A stretch of 64,000 nucleotides of DNA from Synaphobranchus kaupii (lineage: Eukaryota > Chordata > Actinopteri > Anguilliformes > Synaphobranchidae). Position 1 is the first letter of the stretch, and the number at the start of each line of letters is the position of its first letter. This document shows positions 23,680 to 34,299 of this stretch, one piece after another. The DNA is taken from contig CM056376.1 of the NCBI GenBank assembly GCA_029718625.1, positions 88,368,333 through 88,432,332 of the forward strand, in the 5' to 3' direction. The translations under genes and the position numbers were made by a program. A model generated the notes under the pieces. That model had not been told where the DNA came from. It was given only the letters and a program-made list of their open reading frames with translations, and ran no database searches.

Positions 23680-24689
23680 CAGTTGAAGTCGGAAGTTTAC
23701 ATACACTTAGGTTGAAGTCATTAAAACAAATTTTTAACCACTCCACAGATTTTATGTTCGCAAACTATAGTGTTGGCAAGTCAGTTAGGACATCTACTTT
23801 GGGCATGACACAAGTAATTTTTCCAACAATTGTTTACAGACAGATTATTTCACTTTTAATTCACTATATCACAATTCCAGTGGGTCAGAAGTTTACATAC
23901 ACTAAGTTGACTGTGCCTTTAAATGGGGGTGGGACTAGATTTAGCTGTAAATTACACTGGAACAGTATTGAACACATGGTTGGCTAAATGGCTCTATGTC
24001 ATCAAGGGTCTGAGGTATCAAACAAGCCTCAAACCATCACTCTGCTGCCAGAAATACAGTAGATATGGATGGATAACCTGTTTCTTCTCCTGACTTATTT
24101 TTCCATAGAGTTCAATGGGAAAATTTGTCAGGAGAAACAACCCTTAAAGTGACCATCCATATCTACTGCATATCTGGCAGCAGAGTGATGGTTTGAGGCT
24201 TGTTTGATACCTCAAACCCTTGATGACGTACAGCCATTTTACCAATCATGTGTTTCCATACTGTTCCAGCATAATTAACAGCTAAATCTAGTCCCAGCCC
24301 CCAATTCCCATAGAGATCCATTCAAATGCAGAGACGTTGTAGTATCGCTTGTAAGAGTACCAGAAAATAAGATATCAAGAGTCTTTTTATGTTGTTGGGA
24401 CACAGACATCAGGAAGTCATGGCATGCAAAGGATATGCAACCAAATATTAAAAATTTTAAGGCACAGTCAACTTAGTGTATGTAAACTTCTGACCCACTG
24501 GAATTGTGATATAGTGAATTAAAAGTGAAATAATCTGTCAGTAAACATTTGTTGGAAAAATGACTTGCGTCATGCACAAAGTAGATGTCCTAACTGACTT
24601 GCCAACACTATAGTTTGCTAACATGAAATCTGTGGAGTGGTTAAAAATGAGTTTTAATGACTTCAACCTAAGTGTATAAACTTCAACTG
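23680..24689. mobile_element. Sleeping-Beauty-like IR/DR element with internal hairpin
   Basis: The ends are CAGTTGAAGTCGGAAGTTTA and the inverted TAAACTTCAACTG, flanked by TA at 23678-23679 and 24690-24691. Each end carries a second, inner direct repeat, GTCAGAAGTTTACATACACT, near 23884 and inverted near 24478-24500. This is the IR/DR layout of the salmonid/Sleeping Beauty branch of Tc1. There is no transposase. The core instead holds a long inverted repeat (about 23935-24075 against 24150-24300) and the last codons of a different Tc1 transposase (CKGYATKY, then stop, near 24430-24450). It lies in intron 2. Confidence 0.9.
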
Positions 24690-24691
24690 TA

Positions 24692-25865
24692 CTAGAGCAA
24701 AACAAACTCCTGTCATAAACCTACATGCACCACTCGCGACAGTCCAAAGACCACAGTGCTGTTCACGAACAGCCCAGTAGCTGCCGAGAGGATGGGTCCG
24801 AGCCTAGGAGTGTTTCCTGACCTCGGGTGGAAAGCAATCTGGGGGGGTTATACTACGAAGCATGATTACTGAGTTAGCTGGGTAACTCAGCTAGCTGGAA
24901 GTAATGCTAACTCATTACACAACACATCTGGGTGACGCTTGCTGCGCGGGAGACCCGTGACAGGCCATTGGTAAATATAATTCTATAGTACAGCACCATC
25001 TCTGTCTGTCTCTATCATGTTGTCATCTTTAGTTTGAAGCTGAATTTTTTGGCAGCGAAAACGGGTGCTCGACACCGCTAGGTTCCTTTTGTTCGGTTGT
25101 TGACGACGCGAGTCCCTTTTTCAGCCTTGTGTGAGATTGCATTACCCAGAGAGGCTGAGTGAATAAGTGTTGCGGTTTGCAGTGCAAGCCGGACGCGAAC
25201 ATTAGGATTGATGTTTTTGCTCGCGAAAGGAAAGGGAATGGGAAAAACGCCATTCAAAATGCTAAACAACCACTACATCCTGTGTAGAATCTTCCATCTG
25301 AGAGGGGAAATTTCAGATCATTTACAAACTGGCTGACACTTTCGCCTGAGCGCTGGTTTTCCCTCTCCCCACTCATTCTGAAATTAGACTTGGTGATGGA
25401 CTACCGCGTCCCAGCGCTGCCTGAGTATTGCTGTAGCATTGGAACGGTCCATTCATTTTGTTGGACATTTTTTTGGTTGAAGTTGGATGGAGTTGAAAAA
25501 TGGTTTCCTGGAGTTTGATAGAAAAAGTACTTTTCAGTTCCTTTGAGCAATACGTTTTGATGCGCGCTTAAAAGGCCATGCTTCGGAAGACACGTCATGT
25601 TCCGTCTTGGCACAATGCAATTTTAACATTATTTTTCTTTAATGGACAGCGGGCAGTCCGCTTTTCTCTCATATTTTTTATCGCTATTATTCTGACGGGG
25701 AGAAAGCAGGGAGGATACGGATAGGGGATGGATCGCAGCATAGAAAGTGCCGTGGCAGGGGATAGAACCTCAAGCCGTGTGGGGGGGGGGGATTCTACGT
25801 CTGGAAGTCTGAAGCAGAAGAACACAATTGATTTTTTCCCTGCCGGGAGTAGGGCTCTCCTGAAG
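24692..25865. other. intron 2 stretch, no gene seen
   Basis: Short frames on both strands have no recognisable domain. A G-run lies near 25782-25790. Confidence 0.5.
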
Positions 25866-26010
25866 TGTTACATTTAGCAGGCGCTCTTATCCAGCAATTT
25901 ACACAGCTTTTGCATTTTTTAAAAACTTTTTTTTACATAGTATCCATTCGTACAGCATGATTGAAGCAACACACCTTGCTCAAATGTACAGTGGCAGTGT
26001 CTTACCCATA
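25866..26010 (-). mobile_element. SINE (UnaL2-type tail), - strand, 5' truncated
   Basis: The left end ACATTTAGCAGGCGCTCTTATCC is the inverse of the tail GGATAAGAGCG(T/C)CTGCTAAATG of the SINE at 18100-18320. The following CATTCGTACAG, TTGAAGCAA, CACCTTGCTCAA and GGCAGTGTC match the inverted SINE body. The tRNA head is missing. Confidence 0.75.
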
Positions 26011-26375
26011 GACTGTAGAAAAAAAGATGGACAAAGTGACTGCGACGTCACCCGTTGACTTTCCATGGGGTTGCGAAAATAATTTTGAAGCTGTGGAAGT
26101 GCAGTTTTTTGCAGTGCAATACTTGGAGCCTGAGACTGCGCAGTAGGCAGAAGGGGGACCCTTACACAGTCATAAAGTCCAGGCCGTGTCAGGGTTGTCC
26201 GCTAAGCGCATGCCATACTCGTGACGCGCAGGATTGGTCCACAAAATATTCAGATATCGTCCAACAACGCGATAACAAATCCGCACATGGGGAGACATTA
26301 GATGAAGAAAAAGAACTGGCGTTGTCTGGAGCCAACCGCACTGGCGCCAGGAGAGCGACGCTCTCAACAAGACCA
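26011..26375. other. no gene seen; MITE-like start
   Basis: CCATAGACTGTAGAAAAAAAGATGGA followed by GTGACTGCGACGTCACCC looks like the end of a common fish MITE, but I could not find its partner end. Confidence 0.3.
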
Positions 26376-26659
26376 GGGGCCACATGCATAAAACTCTGAG
26401 TAAAAGAATGCGTAAAAGAATGCTCAGGGAGAAAGTCGGAAATCTGCTTACGTAAAGTTTAGCATTTTCTCCCTCTGCCTTTTGATCATGGTGTCGCCAT
26501 ATCACGTTGACTACAAACACTGCGTACGTATCGAGTTCAGTGTGTGCAGAGGTACGCAGGTTCTCTTATTTTATAGATCTGAATTTCTGCGTGGAAAACT
26601 GGCTTACGCAGCTTTCTGAGGGCATTTTTCTGCTCAGCACTGTTTATACATGTGGCCCC
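26376..26659. mobile_element. MITE with GGGGCCACATG ends
   Basis: The left end GGGGCCACATGCATAAA and right end TTTATACATGTGGCCCC are inverted copies with one mismatch. Inside, GCTTACGTAAAG and GCTTACGCAGCTTTC recur as subterminal motifs. There is no transposase frame. Confidence 0.7.
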
Positions 26660-26699
26660 AGGAAGTGAGCTTCAAAAACTAAGCCCGGTTTTGGCCTCT

Positions 26700-26776
26700 T
26701 GGTATCTGGGAATGAAACTGCAGCCTCGAGGATACGAGGCCAGTACCTTAACCATTATACTGCACTGCCGCCGTAC
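26700..26776 (-). mobile_element. SINE tRNA-like head fragment, - strand
   Basis: Inverted, the right end reads CGGCGGCAGTGCAGTATAAT, then GGTTAAGGTACTGG, matching the head of the SINE at 18100-18320. The SINE body and tail are absent. Confidence 0.65.
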
Positions 26777-29655
26777 AGTATACTAAACTGTTGAATACAA
26801 TGATGCGGGTTATGGTTTAGGGGTCATTGCGAGGAGCGCACACACTTCAGTGGCTGCACCTCTTGCCAGGAGCTGCTGGCGATTCTCCCGACGTGATTGG
26901 CAATTTCCATTTGGGGAGACGTAAAATGGGAAACGTTTTTTTTTCTAAAACGATACAAGATTTGTACCAGGTTTCCCCATTTCAGCCAAAGGTTAGGATG
27001 GGGAGTCGTCCAAATGTCATGTTCATTATCCACATCTCCACTGGGAATGTCATCTTCCTGGGAATTCTGCGTGTCAGGTTCTAGTGTACATCACTCCCGT
27101 CTCTCCAGAACTGGCAGCAGTTGGACGCAGTCTTGGGCTCTCCTTTCCCACAAGCCTGTGAAATGAAGAGTGAAAAATTCCGCCCAGTCCAGTGGCCTTT
27201 GTCAGAGTTGTGTCAAATCCATTATCAGCGCCATTATAGTCAGATATAACCACAGAATCGGAATGTAAATTGTGCTTTAGAATAGCTACCTTCAGCTAGG
27301 GCGTGTTCTTGCTCGAGTTCCTGGACTGACCCAGTGGTCCGGGTTCGGATCACTGCTTGCTGTGAACGGTGGCCCTGCAGGGCGGTGCAGAATTGGCGGG
27401 AGCGTCCTTCAGCGTAAAGAGGGTTCAGCTGAGGGGGGGTCCGCGTTTCTTCGTTCTCCAGCGACCCCCGCTGGTCGATCGGGTGCCTGCAAGTCCGCCT
27501 GTTGAGCTGCACATAATAAAGTGCAAAATGAAACGTGGAGCTGGCAAGGGCTTTGCGTTAATTGTTGACGAGGCGACGAGACGGTGAGATAATGCCAAAC
27601 TGGTGTGTTGCTGGATGTGTGCGCGCGTGTGAGCCAAGAACGATGCACAGCGCTGGTGGGGCTGATCGAAAATGTGTACTCCAATCACAGTGTTCCTGTA
27701 TTGATTGGCATTTGTACAATCCAATTAAAATGGAACTACAAATGTCGTCCTAGTTTTCCCATTTTTAAAGTAGTTTCTCCAGTTTATTTATTTTTTGCTC
27801 AGCTATTTCCGACATTCAGCTTTTTTTATTTGCTGTAAAATCATGCCATATTTTGTAGGAGGTTCAGTTGGCATATTACATTGATAGTAGGTCGTGTAAG
27901 GCTGCCTGCTGAGTCGAACACAAAGGGCCTGATGTACTAAGACATTCAGCGTGTTCGAAACCTTTTAGCACACGCAAAACTAACTAATTACGATCGGTGC
28001 AAAACGAATACCGTGTCCAATCATTGGCTTTGGGTGTGCTAAACGGTTTTGCACACACTAAAGATCTTGGTAAAGCAAGCCCAGAGCGTCTTCCTATGAC
28101 TTGTGTGCGCAAATCAGACTTGCCAACTGCGGTGCGATAAGAAAGCGGCCGACATCACACGTTTGGAGGAGAGCGCATGCTTGTCTTCACTCCCCCAAAT
28201 CAATAGCAGTGCTTGTGGCAACGAGCGCTGAAATGAAACCGTATCGCGGACATTCAGAATTATCCATGGATAACAAACTTGACGCGTTATTGCTCGTCTC
28301 GGGCTTGGGATAGCATTTCTTGACAAATGGAGTTAAAACTTTGCGACGGCACCTATTTGAAGAGATAATAAAGCGTCTGCATTGAAGGCTGCCATTTACA
28401 GACGATTTACCTAATTTTAGTTGATTCGACTGAAAAATAGGTCATCCGTCATTTTGACGGACAAGAAAATGATTTGTGACCAATGGCATAATCATAGTTG
28501 TAACCAGTAATAAAAACAAAATGCAGACTGCGCTGACGCTCTCCAAGAGGGCTCGCCCGTGACATTTTTCACCCAGAAGAAGAATTCACTACAGTGTGAA
28601 CATTCCCAGTCTTTTGCCTGTTTCTTAAGGTGATGGACTGTTGGGGGTGAAGGTGTTATCTCGGCCAGTCAGTGTTTGGAGTGGGGTTTAGCAAGCCCGG
28701 GCTGTACCGGAACAAACCCCATTAAGACGTGGCTTGTCATGGCAAAGTGAAAAGGCCATGGACGTGTACTAACCAAGGCCAGCCCTGCTCGGCTTCAGCT
28801 GTTTGACATGAAAAGGTCAACGGGTGGTACGCCTGCCGGCTCAAAATGAAACAAAAAAAGGACCGTAGCTCGATGTTTATTCCTAAATCCTGATCAAAAC
28901 TGAGCTCTACTGCCACGTTTATTCTGAACAGAAAACAGACAGTAGAGATTTAAGTCATACTCCACTGAGGCTCCCAACTGCCAGGGAACAGGTAGAAACG
29001 GGCCCAAGATAAAACTTTATTTAAAGTAACAAACATAATCACACAAGCAATAAATAAATATCCTCTTAGCATTGACACTTAGCAAGGAATATTCTGGTTG
29101 GATTCCTATGTTACTGTTCAGAATTCAGTAATCACACATGTTCCCAGATAGCGTTCAGTAATCACGCATGTTCTCAGATTGCGCCTGACATCTGCTGTCA
29201 TCTGTCTCACACTGAAGCTGTACACATTGTATATCGGCGTCATTTCTGCGCTAATCTGTCCTGGTGAAGTGGGTTTAACAGTCTGGTCTCCCCAGGGTCC
29301 TCGCGCAGTCAAATGCAATCTGCGTCGTCTTCTTTTCCCGTTCCCTTTGAAACTGTCATACCCTGTGTTCCCCGTCCAGCTGGCACGTGGGACTGGAATG
29401 GGGGAAATTGTGTGCGAAGACGTGCGAAGATAAAGAGAGAAAAAAACGCCATAACCGCGGAGGTGTCTCCCTCACGTCTGCGACACCGTGCCGCGGTCGC
29501 TCCGCCTCCCCACTGACCTTTTCGGCAGCCCGTCCAGGGAAGCGGGAGACCGCGTCGTCCTTGTATGCCCCTCCCCCCGGAATTGGTGTCCTTCTCCTGA
29601 ACCCTCTCTGGAGATGCGGGACACACCTCCTCAAGTTCGGAAACTCAGAACGATC
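26777..29655. other. intron 2 stretch, no gene seen
   Basis: GC-rich patches (27330-27700, 29400-29640) give overlapping frames on both strands, but none has domain signals. GGGCCTGATGTACTAAGA at 27925 looks like a MITE end without a visible partner. Confidence 0.45.
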
Positions 29656-30198
29656 ATCGCATCGCATATCTGGCAGCAGAGTGACGATTTCAGGCTCGTT
29701 TGATACCTCAGACCCTTGATGCCTATAGCCATTTAGCCAACCATGTGTTCCACACTATTCCCATGTAAGTTACAGCTTAATTCAATCCCACCCCCCAATT
29801 CCCATAGAGATCCATTCAATTGCAGAAAGGTTCCCTTGTAAGAGTACCTGAAAATAAGATATCAAGAGTCTTTTGTGATCTTTTGATGTTCTTGGGTCTG
29901 GACAGACATCAGGAAGTCATGGCATGCCAAAGGATATGCAACCAAATATTAAATATGATGACTTAATTTAAGTTTATGTTCATTTGTCCAATTACTTTTG
30001 GTCCCCTAAAATGGGGGGGGAAGATGTATAAAAATGGCTACAATTGCTACACGGTTCACCCGATATAGACGTAAACACCCTCAAATTAAAGCTGAAAGTC
30101 TGCACTTTAACCTCATCGTCACTGTTCCATTTCAAATCCAACATGCTGGAGTACAGAGCCAAAACAACAAAAAATGTGTCGCTGTCAAAATATATACG
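29656..30198 (+). mobile_element. Tc1-like right-half remnant, - hairpin-arm homologue
   Basis: The first 300 bases (CATATCTGGCAGCAGAGTGA to GCAACCAAATATTAA) match the right arm and Tc1 3' part of the element core at 24150-24454. They carry the same transposase C-terminal codons near 29930-29953. They continue into sequence typical of a Tc1 right end: ATTACTTTTGGTCCCCTAAA, CGTAAACACCCTCAAATTAA and CATTTCAAATCCAACATGCT. The left part of the element is absent. Confidence 0.7.
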
Positions 30199-30219
30199 TA
30201 CTGCACTATAAGTGCATGG

Positions 30220-30357
30220 ACGCTTCTTAGCAGACGCTTTTATCCAAAGGGGACGTGCAGTACACGAATGCCTACATTGTTCAGTATATGCGACCCGCTG
30301 GGATCAAACCCACCTTTGCGTTGTTAGCGCAATGCCCTACCAACTGAGCCGTCCTCG
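30220..30357 (-). mobile_element. SINE with a different tRNA-like head, - strand
   Basis: Inverted, it reads GGCTCAGTTGGTAGGGCATT (A box) and, about 20 bases later, GGTGGGTTTGATCCC (B box). It ends in TTGGATAAAAGCGTCTGCTA, the same type of tail as the other SINEs. The head differs from that of 18100-18320, so the family is different while the tail is shared. A functional tRNA is ruled out by the missing acceptor pairing and the attached SINE body. Confidence 0.8.
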
Positions 30358-31120
30358 GTGAGAATGGCGGGGTGAAATTGACTGTAATTGAAAGACGCGT
30401 AGTTGATCTCCGCTCCGCGGTGTCGACATGCGGTTTTGTTTCATTTCATTGAATCTTTTCAGAGTTAATCACTCCGTTTGTTACGCGGCTCTTGTGCGCC
30501 GCTCGGCCGCGCGGACGAATCGGCGGCTTCGCGAAGCCAATCTTGGCGGCTTTAGATGACGGAGTCGATGTCTACTGCCGTTAACTCGCTCGCCGAATCT
30601 TTACGCAGGTTTCCATTTCTAACCGATGCCCCGTGTCTGTTCGCGAACGAGCTACGTATATAATGTTTGCCTGAAACCCAGAGAATTATACGGCCCTCCT
30701 TGGCCACACCTGGGCAAAGACCTTTTAAAGAGAACGTTGGAGGTTAAAGTGAGTTCCTCCCTCTTCACTGTTAACTGCTTTCAGATCCTTGGAAGTGCTG
30801 TAAAGATGTAATGTATTAGTGTTATTATTGTCATAATTATCATTGCTTTAGTGTTTGTATTTCTCTGGTGAAACAGCATTTTGTCGTAGAGCAGATTAAA
30901 GGCTGCTTCTCCATCTCCCATTCCCGTTCAGCGGTGATATGCTAATCTCCCGCTGCACCTCTCTCCAAACGTGCGGTTTAGCACGACTCGCTCTCCTGTG
31001 AGATGAGTCAGGTTTGACTCACGCGCGGGTTTAGTCTCTGCTGGTGAGAGAGAACGTGACCCTCTTGTGAGATGCGTTGAGTAATACCTGGCCTTGCGTG
31101 CCGTCGGCCTCTCCCGGCAG
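30358..31120. other. end of intron 2, no gene seen
   Basis: A GC-rich patch at 30400-30600 has no coding signal. The intron ends CTCTCCCGGCAG. Confidence 0.5.
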
Positions 31121-31315
31121 GTGAAGGAGAACCTGCTGTCCTGTAAGATGCTGCTCCACTGCAAGCGGGACGAGCTGAGGAAGCTGTGGATCGAGGGCAT
31201 CGAGCACAAGCACGTCCTCAACCTGCTGGACGAGATCGAGAACATCAAGCAGGTGCCGCAGAAGCTGGAGGCCAGCATGTCCAGCAAGCACTACCTGCAC
31301 GCCACCGACATGCTG
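31121..31315 (+). CDS. exoc4: exoc4 exon 3
   Basis: 195 bases, exactly 65 codons, phase 0 at both ends. It encodes [19 protein letters not shown], then [31 protein letters not shown] and the end [12 protein letters not shown] (about residues 91-155). This is the centre of the Sec8 N-terminal domain and is almost unchanged from mammals. The donor CTG|GTGAGT runs directly into a long TG microsatellite. The codons are strongly G/C-ending, unlike the AT-rich introns around it. Confidence 0.97.
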
Positions 31316-31406
31316 GTGAGTGTGTGTGTGTCCGTGTGTTTGTGTGTCCGCGTGTGTTTGTGTGTGTGCGCGCGCGTGTGTGTGTGTGTGTGTGTGTGTC
31401 TTTGTG

Positions 31407-31464
<58 letters not shown>

Positions 31465-31500
31465 CTAGTGAAAGTGTGTGTGTGTGTGTGTGTGCTTGTG
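31316..31500. repeat. (TG)n microsatellite abutting exon 3 donor
   Basis: An imperfect TG tract with CG interruptions starts within the donor sequence itself (GTGAGTGTGTGTG). A shorter TG/CG tract follows at 31566-31605. Long open frames on both strands here are repeat artefacts. Confidence 0.93.
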
Positions 31501-31725
31501 TTCTGGAGTGTGGGAACTGCTGTAGTGACAACAACATTGCCCACCGTATTCTATGAGATAAAACTGTGTGTGTGTGCCTGTGTGTGTGCGCGCGCGCGTG
31601 TCTGTCAAACTATGAATTGCCTGATGAATTCTGATGCATTAAAACATTCCCAGTTAACTGTGCCCGCTCACCTCCCGCATTTCCACCCCCCCCCCCCAAT
31701 ATTATCTCTGTATTCCGCTCAGATT

Positions 31726-32225
31726 NNNNNNNNNNNNNNNNNNNNNNNNNNNNNNNNNNNNNNNNNNNNNNNNNNNNNNNNNNNNNNNNNNNNNNNNNNN
31801 NNNNNNNNNNNNNNNNNNNNNNNNNNNNNNNNNNNNNNNNNNNNNNNNNNNNNNNNNNNNNNNNNNNNNNNNNNNNNNNNNNNNNNNNNNNNNNNNNNNN
31901 NNNNNNNNNNNNNNNNNNNNNNNNNNNNNNNNNNNNNNNNNNNNNNNNNNNNNNNNNNNNNNNNNNNNNNNNNNNNNNNNNNNNNNNNNNNNNNNNNNNN
32001 NNNNNNNNNNNNNNNNNNNNNNNNNNNNNNNNNNNNNNNNNNNNNNNNNNNNNNNNNNNNNNNNNNNNNNNNNNNNNNNNNNNNNNNNNNNNNNNNNNNN
32101 NNNNNNNNNNNNNNNNNNNNNNNNNNNNNNNNNNNNNNNNNNNNNNNNNNNNNNNNNNNNNNNNNNNNNNNNNNNNNNNNNNNNNNNNNNNNNNNNNNNN
32201 NNNNNNNNNNNNNNNNNNNNNNNNN
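31726..32225. other. assembly gap, 500 N
   Basis: Exactly 500 Ns. A round number usually means a gap of unknown size. It sits in intron 3 downstream of TG repeats and a C-run, so the true intron length is unknown. Any frame drawn across it is not real. Confidence 0.98.
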
Positions 32226-32547
32226 AGGATCCAGTTGTGTCGCGGTCGTCCGGCCTCTTTTTATGACTGAGGACATGCAAGAGAGCCAGGAGCGGAGCTC
32301 ATAATGAAGTGCTTCACTTAAAGGAGCCCGTAGGTGCAATTATGCCTATAGCTCAGGTTCATAAACTCCCAATTATTCCTCACATGGTGGGAGGTATTAT
32401 GTGTGCTTGATACTTCATGCGATATACTGTCCGTACAAAATTGTGCAATGTTATTTATGGCCTCATTTATTCTTTTATCAGATGCCACTTGTTCTCACGT
32501 GGGTTATATTTAGCCCGTTTTCTATAGATGCAGTTTGATAAAGAATA
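32226..32547. other. intron 3, no gene seen
   Basis: No supported frame or repeat boundary is visible. Confidence 0.4.
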
Positions 32548-32622
32548 CAGTAACCTGGTATTTGAACCTGCGGCTGTCTGGTTGCAAGTCATGCGCTTTA
32601 ACCACTATATTACACTGTCTTT
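32548..32622 (-). mobile_element. SINE tRNA-like head, - strand fragment
   Basis: Inverted, it reads GACAGTGTAATATAGTGGTT, then AAAGCGCATGAC (A box), and GCAGGTTCAAATACC (B box). No tail was recognised. Confidence 0.65.
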
Positions 32623-32869
32623 CCCGTACGACCCATACCCATACAAATCAACACACGTTTTCCTAACGGGAAAATAAAAGTTATTCTATTTTACGTTCCT
32701 TCACCACTTTATCACAGTGTCGTCTAGCTACGATGGCAGCTAAACTTTAATGGCCAAAACTGGAAGTTTTGGTCTGCTGTATAGGTGGCCTAGTGCCCTT
32801 GGAAGGCTTGAAATTTGTTCTCAGGTGCCATTTGTATAAGTGTTCAGAGCGGGCATGTACAGGCGTGCT

Positions 32870-33285
32870 CAGGTCAGTGGTATGTCCGGCGTGGTCTCTG
32901 GAGGGCTCAGGGTGTTTCGTAGCATGTTCAGGTGCGCTCAGGCCAGTCATTAGTCCCCAGGTGTTAGAGGTGGACTTTCTGGAGGACTCAGGGTGTGTCG
33001 TAGCGTGTTCAGGCGCGCTCAGGTCAGTGGTGTGTCCCCAGGTGTCAGTGCTGGAGTTTCTGGAGGGCTCGGGGTGTGTCGTAGCGTGTTCAGGCGCGCT
33101 CAGGTCAGTGGTGTGTCCCCAGGTGTCAGTGCTGGAGTTTCTGGAGGGCTCGGGGGTGTGTCGTAGCGTGTTCAGGCGCGCTCAGGTCAGTGGTGTGTCC
33201 CCAGGTGTCAGTGCTGGAGTTTCTGAAGGGCTCGGGGTGTGTCGTAGCATGTTCAGGTGCGCTCAGGTCAGTGGTGTGTCCCCAG
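32870..33285 (+). repeat. ~81-bp tandem repeat containing copies of the exon-4 acceptor
   Basis: Four full units precede exon 4, plus a partial older unit from about 32870. Each unit ends in (T)CCCCAG, followed by GTGTCAGTGCTGGAGTTTCT, then GGAGGG. The candidate acceptor AGs lie at 32959-32960, 33040-33041, 33121-33122 and 33203-33204, and the true one at 33284-33285. The first ~30 bases after each AG match the start of exon 4. The array therefore duplicated the intron/exon boundary. The unit length is 81 bp, with one of 82 (an extra G in the G-run near 33150). Confidence 0.92.
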
Positions 33286-33479
33286 GTGTCAGCGGTGGAG
33301 TCCCTGGAGGGTCCCCTGCTGCAGGTGGAAGGACTGAGCGACCTGCGTCTGGAGCTCCACAGCAAGAAGCTGAACATCCACCTGGTGCTGATCGACGAGC
33401 TGCACCGCCACCTCTACATCAAGTCCACCAGCCGCGTGGGACACAAGGGCAAGGACAAGGACAGGGGCCGGCCCACAGG
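33286..33479 (+). CDS. exoc4: exoc4 exon 4
   Basis: 194 bases, from CCCCAG|GTGTCA to CCCACAGG|GTGAGC. It starts in phase 0 and ends in phase 2. It encodes [20 protein letters not shown], then [20 protein letters not shown] and [11 protein letters not shown] (about residues 156-219), the end of the conserved Sec8 N-terminal domain. A Lys/Asp-rich stretch ([14 protein letters not shown]) follows, matching a variable, probably disordered linker in the family. Upstream copies of its own acceptor could allow in-frame extension by 27 codons from 33205. The start at 33286 is preferred because the mature family sequence [12 protein letters not shown] is rebuilt exactly. Confidence 0.95.
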
Positions 33480-33510
33480 GTGAGCCGTCCCGCCCGTCAC
33501 CAGCACACTG

Positions 33511-33532
33511 CATTTATTTAGCAGACGCTAAA
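33511..33532. mobile_element. SINE tail remnant
   Basis: TTTATTTAGCAGACGCTAAA resembles the inverted end of the UnaL2-type SINE tail. It is too short to assign further. Confidence 0.35.
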
Positions 33533-34299
33533 GGCACATTATGTGCGAGTGTGAGAACATTATTCACCAGAGCTAAATGAGCAACGGCGACAGACCCGGC
33601 TAACAACACGTCCAGACGAGCAAACTGACACGCACCATCGCTCAATCAATCATTTAAGTTAATTCGGCTAACCAAGAGGCCAGGGACTCCTCCTTGTTTG
33701 GAGAAGGTTTCTCTCTGAAATTAAAGTCGCGATTACCAACTGTCATTTCAAACTAAATGTATAGAACGCATGTATGTGTGATACGGTATGAAAAGCAGGT
33801 GGGGGGGGGGGGGAGTAATGGCACTTATGTATTCATTTCATGTCGACATTCATTATGCCTTTTGCTTCCTGAAGATACTCAGTACCTAGACTTCCACAGC
33901 ACACATTAAATTAGTTTGAAAAGTACATTAACACATGCTAATGGTGGCTTGATCGCTTCCCATAATGCTCACTTTGATAGAGCAAAATTGCAGAGCCACA
34001 GTCCATTATGAAGCCATTTAGACTGATTGAGCCATAATGACTGGTCCAAATTCAGCGAATGAAGTTTTGGAAGAAACTCAAAATGATGTCGTCCTCCAAA
34101 GCGGATTCAACCAATGGCGGGGGAGAGAGACTGAACGGTCAAACCTTTACCCAGGATGCACTGTTGTAAAACTATGATGGATGATAGGCACTTTGTTCAG
34201 GAGCTGACCGTGTGCTATTTTTTTAATCGTTGACAGAGCCCATGAGTAAATCTTCTCTTCTCTGTGCTTTTGCAGTCAGTCATATGGCTAGGCTTTTAG
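33533..34299. other. intron 4, no gene seen
   Basis: A G-run (33800-33813) is the only notable feature. Confidence 0.4.

Noticed and set aside
27925..28330. MITE starting GGGCCTGATGTACTAAGA
   Set aside because: Only one end was found; without a partner end or target duplication it cannot be supported as an element.
29309..29719. Overlapping frames on both strands in GC-rich intron-2 DNA
   Set aside because: Open frames are expected by chance in GC-rich DNA; there are no domains, no splice context and no conservation signal I can recognise.
30300..30357. Possible tRNA on the - strand
   Set aside because: Same reason: a tRNA-like head joined to a SINE tail, with no acceptor stem.
31186..32304. 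Long + strand frame of 372 codons running through the N gap
   Set aside because: It is in the wrong frame relative to exoc4 exon 3, then passes through TG repeats and 500 Ns; it is not a protein.
32769..33521. 250-codon frame before and across exon 4
   Set aside because: Made of the open 81-bp repeat units. Only the segment from 33286 is exon, and this frame is not the exoc4 frame there.
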